42,341 nucleotides of DNA from Selenomonas ruminantium subsp. ruminantium ATCC 12561 (GTDB lineage Bacteria > Bacillota > Negativicutes > Selenomonadales > Selenomonadaceae). Under the pieces are notes generated by a model that was not told the DNA's origin, ran no database searches, and saw only the letters and a program-made list of their open reading frames with translations. Positions 7,708 through 16,303 of the stretch are shown piece after piece; position 1 is the stretch's first letter; each line of letters opens with the position of its first letter. A program made the translations under genes and the position numbers. Where the stretch lies: contig NZ_KE384127.1 in assembly GCF_000424065.1 (NCBI RefSeq), forward strand, positions 63,626 to 105,966, in the 5' to 3' direction.

Positions 7708-8892
7708 TTATTGAAAAAGATTTATGGAATTTTCATCATCCCTGCAATCGGGTAAAGAATCTATATAAGAATCTATAATTCTCACTGCATCGTTTAACGA
7801 GATAGAAAAAAACTCTCTATCTTCATTGTATCTATAATCCGATAGTAATTTATGAATAGTTCTCTCACATTCTGTATATTCACTCACTATTCTTTTATAT
7901 GAGACAGTAAATTTGCCTGGTATATTTATCCCTCTTGAAATATCACGAGCTCTTTTGACAGGCTGTTGCTTTGTTTTTCCAATCTTTAATAGCCCTGGCA
8001 TGAACTCATTTTCTAGTATGTATATGTACCCTTTACATCTCAATTCATCCCTATCATTTCTAGACGTTATAATATATTTATCTATACAATCATAATTATC
8101 AACTTCAATATAATCTGTAAATCCAATGCCGCCACCCCTAGAACCGGCTAAAGCATATATTTTTTTACTATTATATTTCATGAATACATTCCAACACATG
8201 GAATGTAACGCTGTTGCAAATTCCTTAGCTTCTATTTCGTTTTCAAAAGGATAATATTTTGTAACATTATATTTTTTTGATATTACAAAAATTTGTTTCC
8301 TTTTTATAGGTGGTTTTTTATCATCACGCATATTAATAATATTATTTTTTGTGATTTCTAGAGCATCTTTTATCTTTATTTTATAAAAATTTCTAGTTCC
8401 TTTTATTAAATAATCAAGCAATAAATCTTTTATGTTTTGTTTTGTCTCGTAAAAATTATAAATTATTTGCTGATACGCCATAATAAATTCTGCTGGCATA
8501 CCTGTGCCGGCGGACATTATTTCTAGGATCTTATTGGGTTCATCTAGTGTAAAACCTAAGTTGATTAGGTCAGGAATTGCAGGGTTGATTAATATATACA
8601 TATATCCAATATCATCTTTATAATTGTAATTTCGGGTAAAACTTGGCGGAGATATAACAAAATCATCATTTTCTTTTGTGTTTCTAGTTACAAACGACCT
8701 AGCTTCTTCTAGACTATTAAATCCTCGTTTTATGATGCTATGATTATTTTTAATAACAACTTTATACATCTTTTCTATTTTCTGATTTACTTTATATCCT
8801 TTATCAGTCCAATGACGCGCATCATATAAGGACTTAAATCCATAACAAAAGTTAAAATCGTAGCATTCGTCAGTCCAACTTATTAAATACAT
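7708..8892 (-). CDS. Protein with two T5orf172 (GIY-YIG-like) domains
   Basis: 394 residues. The C-terminal part (about 285-380) is a good T5orf172/MUG113-type domain: GYIYILENEFMPGLLKIGKT, then RARDIS, and ECERTIHKLLSDYR with a final EFF, the signature of this GIY-YIG nuclease branch. A second, degenerate copy lies at about 95-185 (GYMYILINPAIPDLINLGFT, NILEIMSAGTGMPAEF-type stretch, FYETKQNIKDLL, NFYKIKIKDAL). There the IGKT is replaced by LGFT and the Arg is lost, so the first copy is probably inactive. Before each copy is a short domain with a repeated SLEEARSF/EAKEFA-like helix. Strongly AT-rich, single gene on the minus strand. A nuclease, perhaps defensive, is possible; no more can be said. 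Confidence 0.72.
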   Translation of the reverse strand: MYLISWTDECYDFNFCYGFKSLYDARHWTDKGYKVNQKIEKMYKVVIKNNHSIIKRGFNSLEEARSFVTRNTKENDDFVISPPSFTRNYNYKDDIGYMYILINPAIPDLINLGFTLDEPNKILEIMSAGTGMPAEFIMAYQQIIYNFYETKQNIKDLLLDYLIKGTRNFYKIKIKDALEITKNNIINMRDDKKPPIKRKQIFVISKKYNVTKYYPFENEIEAKEFATALHSMCWNVFMKYNSKKIYALAGSRGGGIGFTDYIEVDNYDCIDKYIITSRNDRDELRCKGYIYILENEFMPGLLKIGKTKQQPVKRARDISRGINIPGKFTVSYKRIVSEYTECERTIHKLLSDYRYNEDREFFSISLNDAVRIIDSYIDSLPDCRDDENSINLFQ

Positions 8893-9745
8893 AATATCAC
8901 CTTTATTGTTCTATAAATAACTACTTTGATATAATCATTTCCAATATGTTTGTTTTTATTACAGAAGTTTATCGGAATATCAATAATGAAGTTCATAACC
9001 ATACTTTTATCTTCGCCATTGACCGCACAAATCCTTTTCCTTAAAAAAATAATCGTTTCCGCCTATAATGGGATATACTATTTTTTTAGAGTGACTATTT
9101 AACATGACAAAAAAGTATAACTCAGTGCATAGACTTCTGAACTGAAATCATAGAAGGACGAAGATGAGTATAAAGAAATGATGGAATAGATGCAGTCCAA
9201 CAATCTGACCGCTAGAGAAATTGGCCGGTAATCCCTGGGGGTTGCTTGCTAACGTGGACGGCGCAGCTGTCCACCAAAAGCGACGGACACCTCGAATCTG
9301 TGACCGCTGTCCTGCCCCGCTTGACGGGTCCACTATGCTCTTGCGGGATAAGCGAACCAGTGACAAGGTTTTACTCCTTTTCCATCAGCAGCCGGACACA
9401 AACCAAATACGCATGACCGACGAGCAGCCTTGCTGCCCGCAGTGCCGTCCTTCTCCCTGTTGATTTTGACCGACAAGGGCACGGCCTGCGGATGCCGGAT
9501 TGTAACGCGCGGGAGGCGCGCAGTACGTCCCGCAAGCAGTTGATGGATGGAAATAAACTTGAGGTGTCAGATTGGAACCTCAAGTTTGAAGACAAAAGTA
9601 ACAGTGGGCGGCTGACTGGTCAATGTCAGCCCCGTCTGTGTACGATGGCGGTATTGGATTCGCAATTAATGTCGGATTTTACGACATTTTACATTGACAA
9701 GGCTGACATGCTCAAGTAAACTGATTATAAAGGTGGTGTGAAATC
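8893..9745. other. About 850 bp without a convincing gene
   Basis: The left part is AT-rich. Near 9160-9235 a broken frame reads DEYKEMME, stop, MQSNNLTAREIGR, stop, SLG, which looks like the relic of a helix-turn-helix protein. From 9248 the DNA turns GC-rich and holds an inverted relative of the GGTGGACA-type hairpin (9255-9290). At 9425-9545 is a block that matches 3449-3570 in inverted orientation. TGACTGGTCAA lies at 9613-9623. Confidence 0.5.
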
Positions 9746-10060
9746 ATGCACGAGAGATTAAAGGCGGCTAGAAAGGCGCTGCATTTGACGCAGGAGTTTG
9801 TGGCCAACCAGATGGGGATGGCACGGACGACAATTGTGGCCATTGAGGCGGGGAAGCGAGAAGTCAGCGCCAGCGAGTTAGCTGCTTTTGCAGAACTGTA
9901 TGGTACCTCTATGGATGAGCTTGTGCATGGAAGGGCACCGGCAGAGGGAAAGACGGCCCGGTTCGCTCGGGAGTTTGCGGAACTGCCGGCTATGGATCAG
10001 GCAGAAATCATCAATCTGATGCAGTTCAAGAAACGCTATCGGGAGAGTATGGGTGGCTGA
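9746..10060 (+). CDS. XRE family transcriptional regulator
   Basis: 104 residues. A helix-turn-helix of the Cro/cI type fills residues about 3-58 (RLKAARKALHLTQEFVANQM, then TTIVAIEAGKREVSASELA). A C-terminal helical tail may dimerise. It starts after GGTGGTG, 5-8 bp from the ATG. It lies 56 bp before a YhcG-type nuclease gene in the same direction, so the two probably form a unit in which this protein controls the pair. Confidence 0.85.
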   Translation: MHERLKAARKALHLTQEFVANQMGMARTTIVAIEAGKREVSASELAAFAELYGTSMDELVHGRAPAEGKTARFAREFAELPAMDQAEIINLMQFKKRYRESMGG

Positions 10061-10116
10061 TTTATTGATAATATGCTCTTGCGGGCCTGTATCCATCATA
10101 ATAAGGAGATTGAATA

Positions 10117-11127
10117 TTGCATATGAAAACAGATAGTGTTGTATCAAGCACTGAGCAATTACAGCTTATAAATACCATAAAGGCTCAAATCCGTCAGGCC
10201 CAGTACCAGACCATTCTGCAGGTCAACAGTCAGCTTATCTTGCTTTATTGGCAGATTGGTACGCTGCTGAATGAAAATGCTGCCTATGGAAACTCTTTTG
10301 TAGAAAGGCTGGCCGCTGAAATAAGAAGCGATTTTCCACGGATGAAGGGCTTTTCTGTGCGTAACCTTTGGTATATGAAGAAATTTGCTGCTATGACGGA
10401 CAAAGAGATTCTGCAGACAGTGTCTGCAGAATTACCATGGTCGCATAATATTGTTCTGATGGAAAAGGTCAAGGATATGGAGCCGCGTTTGTGGTATGCC
10501 CGTAAGGCCATTGAAAATGGTTGGTCCAAAAATGTTTTGACGCATCAGATTGAGGGCCGGCTTTATGAGAGGCAGGAGACGGCGCCGAAGATAAGCAATT
10601 TCTCCAAGCTTTTGTCAAAGCCCCAGAGTGAACTGGCTCGGGATACCATGAAAGATCCGTATATTTTCGATTTTATCGAAATGCGGGAGGATATGCTGGA
10701 GCGGGATATAGAGGATGCATTGGTCAAGGATGTGACCAAGACCATGCTGGAACTGGGTAAGGGGTTTGCATTTGTGGGGCAGCAGTACCATCTGAATGTG
10801 GGTGGCGATGATTTCTTTATTGACCTTTTGTTCTATAACCTGAATCTGCGGTGCTATTTTGTCATTGAGCTGAAAACTGGTGACTTCAAGCCGGAGTATG
10901 CCGGTCAATTGAATTTCTACCTGTCAGCGGTGGACAGCCAGCTTCGTCACGAGTGGGACAATCCTTCCATCGGACTGATTCTCTGCAAAAACAAAAACAA
11001 CGTGGTGGCGGAATACTCCCTGCGAGATATGAGTAAGCCTATGGGCGTCAGTGAGTACCGCCTGACACGGGAACTGCCGGAAGACTTAAAAACACAGCTT
11101 CCTACGGGGGCGGATTTTAACAAATAA
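10117..11127 (+). CDS. YhcG/DUF1016 family PDDEXK nuclease-like protein
   Basis: 336 residues. The N-terminal DUF1016_N domain (about 20-150; YQTILQVNSQLILLYWQIG, FSVRNLWYMKKF, LPWSHNIVLMEKV) is followed by the PDDEXK nuclease domain (about 175-325). Its core reads GGDDFFIDLLFYN, then CYFVIELKTGDFKPEYAGQL, with the D, ExK and Q expected for this fold. The start is either TTG at 10117 (9 bp after AAGGAG) or ATG at 10123. I kept TTG on spacing. YhcG proteins occur with regulators and in restriction or defence islands; the target is not known. A hairpin terminator follows directly. Confidence 0.87.
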   Translation: MHMKTDSVVSSTEQLQLINTIKAQIRQAQYQTILQVNSQLILLYWQIGTLLNENAAYGNSFVERLAAEIRSDFPRMKGFSVRNLWYMKKFAAMTDKEILQTVSAELPWSHNIVLMEKVKDMEPRLWYARKAIENGWSKNVLTHQIEGRLYERQETAPKISNFSKLLSKPQSELARDTMKDPYIFDFIEMREDMLERDIEDALVKDVTKTMLELGKGFAFVGQQYHLNVGGDDFFIDLLFYNLNLRCYFVIELKTGDFKPEYAGQLNFYLSAVDSQLRHEWDNPSIGLILCKNKNNVVAEYSLRDMSKPMGVSEYRLTRELPEDLKTQLPTGADFNK

Positions 11128-11130
11128 ATG

Positions 11131-11176
11131 AGGCGCTGTGGATAAAATGCTTTCGCATTTCATCACAGCGCCTTTT
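11131..11176 (+). terminator. Terminator hairpin (also found at 14040)
   Basis: AGGCGCTGTG...CACAGCGCCTTTT with inner pairing ATAAAATGC/GCATTTCAT. The sequence is almost the same as the hairpin at 14040-14084. It ends the YhcG transcript and could also serve ynfA from the other side. Confidence 0.8.
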
Positions 11177-11186
11177 ATTGATAAAA

Positions 11187-11513
11187 TTAACGAGGCCAGT
11201 ACATGATGACAAAGACACCAATCATGGCAATAAGACCACCAATGATGTCAAAGCGGTCTGGGGTTATATGGTCTATGCCCCAGACCCATAGGAGAGACAT
11301 GACAATGAAAATTCCTCCATATGCAGCGTATATGCGGCCAAAATTTCCTTCAGGTTGAAATGTGGGTATCACGCCGTAAAGGATAAGTATGATAGCGCCC
11401 ATAAGAGCAAAATAGATGCTTTTTCCTTCTCGGAGCCACAACCATATTAGATAGCCGCCACCGATTTCAAAAAGGCCGGCAATTAAGAAATAAGCTAGGG
11501 ATTTCAGTATAAT
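11187..11513 (-). CDS. ynfA: YnfA/UPF0060 family small membrane protein
   Basis: About 108 residues with four membrane helices. [57 protein letters not shown] and [17 protein letters not shown] are hallmark UPF0060 segments, a family related to small multidrug transporters. The frame is open upstream, but no ATG, GTG or TTG fits. Homologues begin just before IIxKS, which points to the ATT at 11511-11513 (after GGGAAG) as start. A start-codon mutation or a small frameshift is the alternative. It lies 90 bp downstream of yeiH on the same strand. Confidence 0.8.
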   Translation of the reverse strand: MILKSLAYFLIAGLFEIGGGYLIWLWLREGKSIYFALMGAIILILYGVIPTFQPEGNFGRIYAAYGGIFIVMSLLWVWGIDHITPDRFDIIGGLIAMIGVFVIMYWPR

Positions 11514-11602
11514 CTCAAACTTCCCACATGCAAAAACCTGACGGCTTCTTGAAAACTGTATACTAAGTTTATTATTAAACTTACCAGCATAAGTATTTGC
11601 TC

Positions 11603-12586
11603 TTATACAATACCAATCAGATACTGTATCAGCAGGGACATGCAGGCCACCGCTGCCCAGCAGCAAAGCCCCAGGAAAATGGGCTTTAAGCCATGCTTTA
11701 CCAGTTCCCCGAGCCGGGTGTTCAGGCCAATGGCCGTCATGGCCATGACAATGGCGAATCTGCCCCAGGTGCCCAGTGCTTGCGAGAGTGCTTCCGGCAG
11801 AATGCCGGTGGTGTTGACAATGGAAGCCACTACAAACCACAGGATAAACCAGGGAAAAATCTTTTTGAAGTTAAAGCCAGCACCACTGCTTGATTTTTCC
11901 CGTGCCATCAGCAGGGCAAAAATCAGGCAGACCGGAACAATCATCAGAGCTCGGGTGAGTTTTACAATGGTGGCAAGGCCACCAGCTGCTTCGCTATAAG
12001 AATACCCCGCAGCTACCACGGAGGAAGTATCGTTTACCGCTGTCCCGGCCCACATGCCAAAGCCCAGGTCAGACATATTCATCAGATGGCCCAAAAAGGG
12101 GAAAATAAATACAGCCAGAACGTTGAAGAGAAAAATGGTGGAGATGGAAAAGGCGATGTCCTTGTCCTTGGCACCAATAACGGGAGCAATCGCTGCAATA
12201 GCTGAGCCGCCGCAGATGGCCGTACCTGCGCCAATAAGGGTGGTGGTATTGCGGTCAAGATGCAGCATTTTGCCTACCACCAAGGCTACCATAAATGCTG
12301 TTAGCAGGGTAAATATCATGACGGAAAAGGACTGGCTGCCAATGTCTAGCACATGAAAGAGGTTCATCTCAAAACCCAACAGGATAATGGCGTATTGAAG
12401 TATCTTTTTGCCTGTAAAGGCGATGCCAGGCTCTAAGGCCGTGGGGCGCTTTATTCCAGCCAGCAGCATGCCCAGCAGGATGCCAAATACCGGCCCGCCG
12501 ATAATAGGAAACTGCTTGCCCAAAAGCCAGGCTGGTATGGCAATGACCAACGCCAGCAAAATACCGCGTATGTGTTCTTTTTTCAT
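11603..12586 (-). CDS. yeiH: YeiH family putative sulfate exporter
   Basis: 327 residues with about ten membrane helices. [49 protein letters not shown] and the helix region [20 protein letters not shown] are the conserved stretches of the PSE (YeiH) family. Annotated sulfate or sulfonate-related export is a family name rather than shown here. Start ATG after GAGGAGG. It lies 92 bp downstream of a LysR-type gene on the same strand, the usual pairing for this family, with a perfect 42-bp palindrome between them. Confidence 0.88.
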   Translation of the reverse strand: MKKEHIRGILLALVIAIPAWLLGKQFPIIGGPVFGILLGMLLAGIKRPTALEPGIAFTGKKILQYAIILLGFEMNLFHVLDIGSQSFSVMIFTLLTAFMVALVVGKMLHLDRNTTTLIGAGTAICGGSAIAAIAPVIGAKDKDIAFSISTIFLFNVLAVFIFPFLGHLMNMSDLGFGMWAGTAVNDTSSVVAAGYSYSEAAGGLATIVKLTRALMIVPVCLIFALLMAREKSSSGAGFNFKKIFPWFILWFVVASIVNTTGILPEALSQALGTWGRFAIVMAMTAIGLNTRLGELVKHGLKPIFLGLCCWAAVACMSLLIQYLIGIV

Positions 12587-12660
12587 TTGTTAAGATGCCT
12601 CCTCGAATATCATTATGGAAACATCCTAACATTTGCTGGGGAAATTGTAAAATACTATGA

Positions 12661-12702
12661 TTTGATGATTATCATAGGTTATAACCTATGATAATCATCA
12701 AA
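12661..12702. promoter_or_regulatory. Perfect 42-bp palindrome upstream of yeiH
   Basis: Every base pairs about the centre of GGTTATAACC; the half-site reads TTTGATGATTATCATAGGTTA. It includes the last codons (FDDYHRL, stop) of the lysR gene and ends about 75 bp before the yeiH start. It could be the LysR-type operator for yeiH, a terminator without a T-run, or both. Confidence 0.6.
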
Positions 12703-13554
12703 ATTGCCGCAAAGGTCAATGAAATTCTCCAGGGCTGGCGTCTGATATTTATTGACATGGCAGACAATCCGAAAAGTCCGTGTAAAGGAAATGCCTGGAA
12801 TGTCAAACTTGCTCAGCTTGCCTGCAGCAAGTTCATGGTTGGCAACCCGTTCTGACAGCACAGCTATACCAAAACCTGCCATGACCGCCTGCTTTATGCT
12901 TTCGGAATTATTGTAGGTGCCGATTATCTTAGGTTTTATACCCTGTTCCGTCATAATACGCGTAAAGAGTTCCCGAGTGCCGCTGCCTACTTCACGGGTA
13001 ATGAAAGGCATTTGGGACAGGTCGGAAATAGTACGAGGGATAGGATTATGGGGAGCAGCCAGGAATACCAGTTCATCGGCCATAAAGGGATGTTCCTTCA
13101 GATAGGGAGAATGTATGTTTCCCTCTACCAGGGCCAAATCCAATTCATCATTCAGCAGGGCTTTTTCCAAAGTAGCAGTATTGTGAATGTACGAGTATAC
13201 CCGCTGCCTACAGATTTTGCGGAATCTGTCCAGCAATGGGATAAATATGCTTTCTCCCACAGACAGTGTGGCACCAATTCGCAAGGGCGAGCCGTCAGCA
13301 AAATCCTGCATAGCAGATTCTGACTGGTTAACAAGGCCGGCGATGTGACGGGCATACTGCAAGAGTTCTTCCCCAGCTACGGTCAAAAAAAGCTTCTTGC
13401 CCAGCCGTTCAAAGAGCTTCGTTCCATAATGCTCTTCCATCTCTCGAATGGCCTGACTCACCGAGGGCTGGGAAATATGCAGTTTTTCGGCGGCTCGGGT
13501 CATGCCGCCTTCATCGTGGACATAGAGAAAAATTTGGAAATGACGCAGTGTCAT
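12679..13554 (-). CDS. LysR family transcriptional regulator
   Basis: 291 residues. The N-terminal winged helix (about 1-60: TLRHFQIFLYVHDEGGMTRA, LHISQPSVSQAIREMEEHYG, LFERLGKKLFLTVAGEELL) and the C-terminal substrate-binding domain (about 88-291) are typical. The closest well-known relatives by layout are CysL/YeiE types that govern a neighbouring YeiH exporter. The start follows an AAGGAGC site upstream of the ATG. No metabolic ligand can be deduced. Confidence 0.9.
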   Translation of the reverse strand: MTLRHFQIFLYVHDEGGMTRAAEKLHISQPSVSQAIREMEEHYGTKLFERLGKKLFLTVAGEELLQYARHIAGLVNQSESAMQDFADGSPLRIGATLSVGESIFIPLLDRFRKICRQRVYSYIHNTATLEKALLNDELDLALVEGNIHSPYLKEHPFMADELVFLAAPHNPIPRTISDLSQMPFITREVGSGTRELFTRIMTEQGIKPKIIGTYNNSESIKQAVMAGFGIAVLSERVANHELAAGKLSKFDIPGISFTRTFRIVCHVNKYQTPALENFIDLCGNFDDYHRL

Positions 13555-14039
13555 AAAGATGCTCCTTGTTTCGTGTTTACTTCAATACGGATGAGCTAAT
13601 AAAGAACCCGATAAAAACATATAATAATTGCATAGGGCCTCCCCAAAACAGTTGTAATGAAACATAGTATAATGCGGTTCCTTGGTATCGTCACTTGCGA
13701 ATACTCTCATCCTCTGACAGTGTATTGTGAAGTTGTCATTGTCTATAGACAGGATAAACAGCAGATTGCTTTTTTGTCAAGAGAGGCTTTATATCTTACG
13801 CGATGCCCCAGTATTATCAAGGGAGCGGCTCCATTTTCGTGATGGGAAAGATGAGTATAATCATAAGTTCCTCCTGATAGATGTTCTCAATATAGTTTAT
13901 CGAAAAGGAGGTGGCAAAGCAAGATGTTTGTCAGATTGAGTAAATTTCGGCAGAAAGCGAAAAATCTGTGTCCAATCGCTGAATAAGGCATCAGTGTGAC
14001 ATTCAAGGATTAGACAGCATTTCATATAAAGTAAGAGTT

Positions 14040-14084
14040 GGTGCGTGGATAAAATGATTTCGCATTTCATCACAGCACCTTTTC
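14040..14084 (+). terminator. Terminator hairpin, near copy of 11131-11176
   Basis: GGTGCGTGGATAAAATGATT...CATTTCATCACAGCACCTTTT. It differs from the copy at 11131 by only a few bases and has the same orientation; the two copies flank the ynfA-yeiH-lysR block. Confidence 0.65.
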
Positions 14085-14100
14085 TCTATTCAGGCAAAAT

Positions 14101-14139
14101 AAAAGAGTCTCGCAGGTTACCAAGCTGCAGACTCTTTTA
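14101..14139. terminator. Bidirectional terminator hairpin
   Basis: AAAAGAGTCTCGCAG...CTGCAGACTCTTTTA with A- and T-runs on both sides. On the minus strand it would end the amidase transcript. Confidence 0.75.
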
Positions 14140-14199
14140 TCGGTGAACCCAGTGGGCTACCATCATTACTTCATTTGTAGCTTTATTATACCACCTCAC

Positions 14200-14766
14200 C
14201 TACGCACTGGCAAGAAAATTTGCGTAATCCGTCACGCCCCGGGCAAGGGCTCTTGCTATGTCGTCGCCGTGGCGGGTGAGGAGGTTTACGTCCTCACTGT
14301 CGATAAAGCCGGTTTCGACGAGGACGGCGGGCATAGTGGTGTTGCGCAGGACGCAGAAGGAGGGATGGGCTTTGACGCCGCGGTCTTTGTAGCCTGCGTC
14401 AAAGGGGGAGAGGGTTTTTACGAGCTGGTTTTGGATGCAGGCTGCGAGCCTTCCGCCCGCTCCTTGCAGGTCGTAGCAGTAGGTTTCTGCGCCCCGCCCG
14501 CCGCCGGCGTTGACGTGGATGCTGAGGAAGATATCGGCGGGCCAGTGGTTGGCCGCGTCCACGACGCAAGGGTAGCCGGGGGCTTCGCCGTAGAGGTTAT
14601 GGCTTTGCAGGAGTTTGACTTCTAAACCTGCGGCCTCTAAGTATTTGCCGCAGAGGGAGCCATAGGTCAGGGCCAGGTCACATTCGCGCAGGGTCAGGGC
14701 TGGATTTACGCAGCCGGGGTCGGGGGCACCGCCGAGGGCGTGGCCGGGATTGATAAATATGCGCAT
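14200..14766 (-). CDS. N-acetylmuramoyl-L-alanine amidase (Amidase_3)
   Basis: 188 residues. It cleaves the amide bond between muramic acid and the stem peptide. The zinc ligands appear as INPGHALGG (His), LTLRECDLAL (Glu) and LSIHVNAGGG (His), and the catalytic Glu in AVLVETGFIDS. There is no signal peptide and no binding domain, as in phage lysins and small CwlD-like enzymes. The start at 14766 follows AAAGGAG by 6 bp; a longer version to 14817 lacks such a site. It stands 91 bp after a winged-helix gene in the minus-strand series of the integrated element. Confidence 0.88.
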   Translation of the reverse strand: MRIFINPGHALGGAPDPGCVNPALTLRECDLALTYGSLCGKYLEAAGLEVKLLQSHNLYGEAPGYPCVVDAANHWPADIFLSIHVNAGGGRGAETYCYDLQGAGGRLAACIQNQLVKTLSPFDAGYKDRGVKAHPSFCVLRNTTMPAVLVETGFIDSEDVNLLTRHGDDIARALARGVTDYANFLASA

Positions 14767-14857
14767 GGAACGCTCCTTTCTCTCGTGTACCGCCTCGCCC
14801 AGATTGGCAATAATCATTTTGACGATTGTTTATGCTATCTATGGGCGAGGTGATATA

Positions 14858-15472
14858 CTAGCTCACAATAAAGCCGTCTTCGGTCATTTCCGTCAGATAG
14901 GTGTCCTCGCCTTCGTATTCGTGGGAGTAGACGGTATAGGTGCCGTCGCCTGTCAGGCTTTCGCTGATGTAGATGCAGGCGCCCAGGGCGTTCATCAGAG
15001 CGTCCGTCCATTCGTCGAAGTCGTAGAAGGTGCCCGCGATATGGGGCATGGCGGGGAGAAAGGCGGCGGCAGAGTCGCTGTTTGGCGGTTCTGCCATTGC
15101 AGGGGCAGCGGTGCTTGTATCGTCGGAGGCGGGCGGTGGAGAGGGGGCTGCCTGCGTTCCGGCGGGTGCAGGCGATACCACATGCGGGGCAGGGGCGAGA
15201 CTGCCGCCCGCCGGACTGACCGTAGTGGCCGGACTGACTGCTACGGGCGGCTGACCCGTCAAAGGTGTATCGTTTTGACCCGTCAGCGTATAGTAGAGTT
15301 TCCTGCCCTGTTTGGTCAGTTGCAGCAGCCCCGCCATCTCGAGTTCCTTGCGTCCCGCCACGATACTGCCGTGGCTTAGGCCGGTTTTGTCCCGCAGCAG
15401 GTATTCGTCCAATATGCCGCCGCCTTTTGCCTGAATTACCGCGAGCAGTTTTTCTGCTTTTGCTGATACCAT
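14858..15472 (-). CDS. Winged-helix protein with Pro/Ala-rich linker
   Basis: 204 residues from ATG after GGGGAGG. Residues about 1-62 form a winged helix (KAEKLLAVIQAKGGGILDEY, TGLSHGSIVAGRKELEMAGL). A low-complexity Pro/Ala/Ser/Thr linker follows (about 65-135). An acidic C-terminal domain (about 140-204, FYDFDEWTDALMNALGACIY) is not recognised. It overlaps closely with the gene before it (2-bp gap), so they are co-translated. Probably a DNA-binding protein of the mobile element, perhaps in replication or control. Confidence 0.65.
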   Translation of the reverse strand: MVSAKAEKLLAVIQAKGGGILDEYLLRDKTGLSHGSIVAGRKELEMAGLLQLTKQGRKLYYTLTGQNDTPLTGQPPVAVSPATTVSPAGGSLAPAPHVVSPAPAGTQAAPSPPPASDDTSTAAPAMAEPPNSDSAAAFLPAMPHIAGTFYDFDEWTDALMNALGACIYISESLTGDGTYTVYSHEYEGEDTYLTEMTEDGFIVS

Positions 15473-15474
15473 AT

Positions 15475-15987
15475 TTACGCCTCCCCGCACTTTTGGAACA
15501 CCGCAAATTCCCGCACGCCGCAGGGCGGGCGTTTTTGGATGCCGTGTTCGTGGTCGCGTTTTTCCATGCCATCGGCAAAAAGCCTGCGGCCCTCGATGGT
15601 GGCAAAGTCGATATAGTCTTTGCCGAGCATACTGCAGCGGGGCAGGATTTCCCGCGCCACGTCCCAGGCAAGGCTGGCGTAGAGCTGCGCCCAAAGCCGT
15701 GCCATGTGGGGGTAGCCAAAATCCCCCAATGCCAGGGCAATATCCAAAATATCGCCGCCGGACAGGTCAAACTCGGATGCCAGGTCAATGCCGTGGGGAG
15801 CGATATGCAGGGGCACCCAGAGCATAAGTCCCTCGCGGGTGAGCCGCTGCGCCAAAAGCTGCTGCCAGTAGGCGGCAAGGGACGGTTTTCCCGCAGAAAG
15901 CTGCGCCGCCTGCTCCTCCCGCTTTAGGCAATCTTCGATATAGAGGGCCTGCGGCCCGTCCAGTCGTAATCTCACACTTCGTTCCAT
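15475..15987 (-). CDS. Mobile-element protein of unknown function
   Basis: 170 residues. The start overlaps the preceding gene by 16 bp. It is GC-rich and has no membrane segment. No family recognised; the N-terminal MERSVRLRLDGPQALYIEDC stretch suggests a short beta-helix fold. Position between two DNA-binding genes argues for a real gene of the element. Confidence 0.55.
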   Translation of the reverse strand: MERSVRLRLDGPQALYIEDCLKREEQAAQLSAGKPSLAAYWQQLLAQRLTREGLMLWVPLHIAPHGIDLASEFDLSGGDILDIALALGDFGYPHMARLWAQLYASLAWDVAREILPRCSMLGKDYIDFATIEGRRLFADGMEKRDHEHGIQKRPPCGVREFAVFQKCGEA

Positions 15988-16298
15988 GAAAGACGCGCTC
16001 CTTTCTCGTAGGCGACGCGAGCCACGGGCCTGCCGTTGACCAGTGCCACCATCTTTGACCGGTCAAACCGGACGGGTATCCGCGCCCGCCGGTAGACCTC
16101 CAAAACCACGCATTCGCTGGCAGTTCTGCCGCTAAATAGTCCATAATCTGCTGTTTCTGAATCTTCTATGCTGCTCAATTTGACATCTCCCTTATTTTGT
16201 CGTCTCGCAAAAATGCGCGCGGAATCCGCAAGGGGAAAAGCAATCGCCTCCCGCACCCCTTCACGGGAAATAGCCAAAATCGTTGTGGTGAATCCCAA
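15972..16298 (-). CDS. Small mobile-element protein, start uncertain
   Basis: Either 108 residues from TTG at 16298 (5 bp after the previous stop) or 68 residues from TTG at 16178 behind AAGGGAG. The shorter form begins SSIEDSETADYGLFSG. The C-terminal part (RARIPVRFDRSKMVALVNGR) has alternating strands. An internal TTGACCGGTCAA at 16055-16066 falls in the coding part. No family recognised. Confidence 0.45.
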   Translation of the reverse strand: MGFTTTILAISREGVREAIAFPLADSARIFARRQNKGDVKLSSIEDSETADYGLFSGRTASECVVLEVYRRARIPVRFDRSKMVALVNGRPVARVAYEKGARLSWNEV

Positions 16299-16303
16299 AA
16301 ATT

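Larger units (their letters stand above)
13555..14199. other. About 640 bp without a supported gene
   Basis: Short open frames around 13657-13939 have no recognisable domain. The right part holds two terminator hairpins (14040-14084 and 14101-14139). This is about where the left end of the integrase-bearing element might lie, but no copy of the tRNA-Ser 3' end was found here by eye. Confidence 0.45.

Noticed and set aside
13657-13939. Two short open frames right of lysR
   Set aside because: No ribosome site or recognisable sequence; probably chance or decayed DNA.
13555-14199. Left attachment site copied from tRNA-Ser
   Set aside because: No stretch like the tRNA 3' end (GGCAGAGAGGGTGGGATTCG) was found by eye here or further left, so the left border of the element stays unknown.
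14835-15878. 347-codon frame on the minus strand across two mobile-element genes
   Set aside because: It lies in a second phase of GC-rich coding DNA, is Pro/Arg/Ser-rich and has no start signal; the genes at 14858 and 15475 in the other frames have ribosome sites and sensible sequences.
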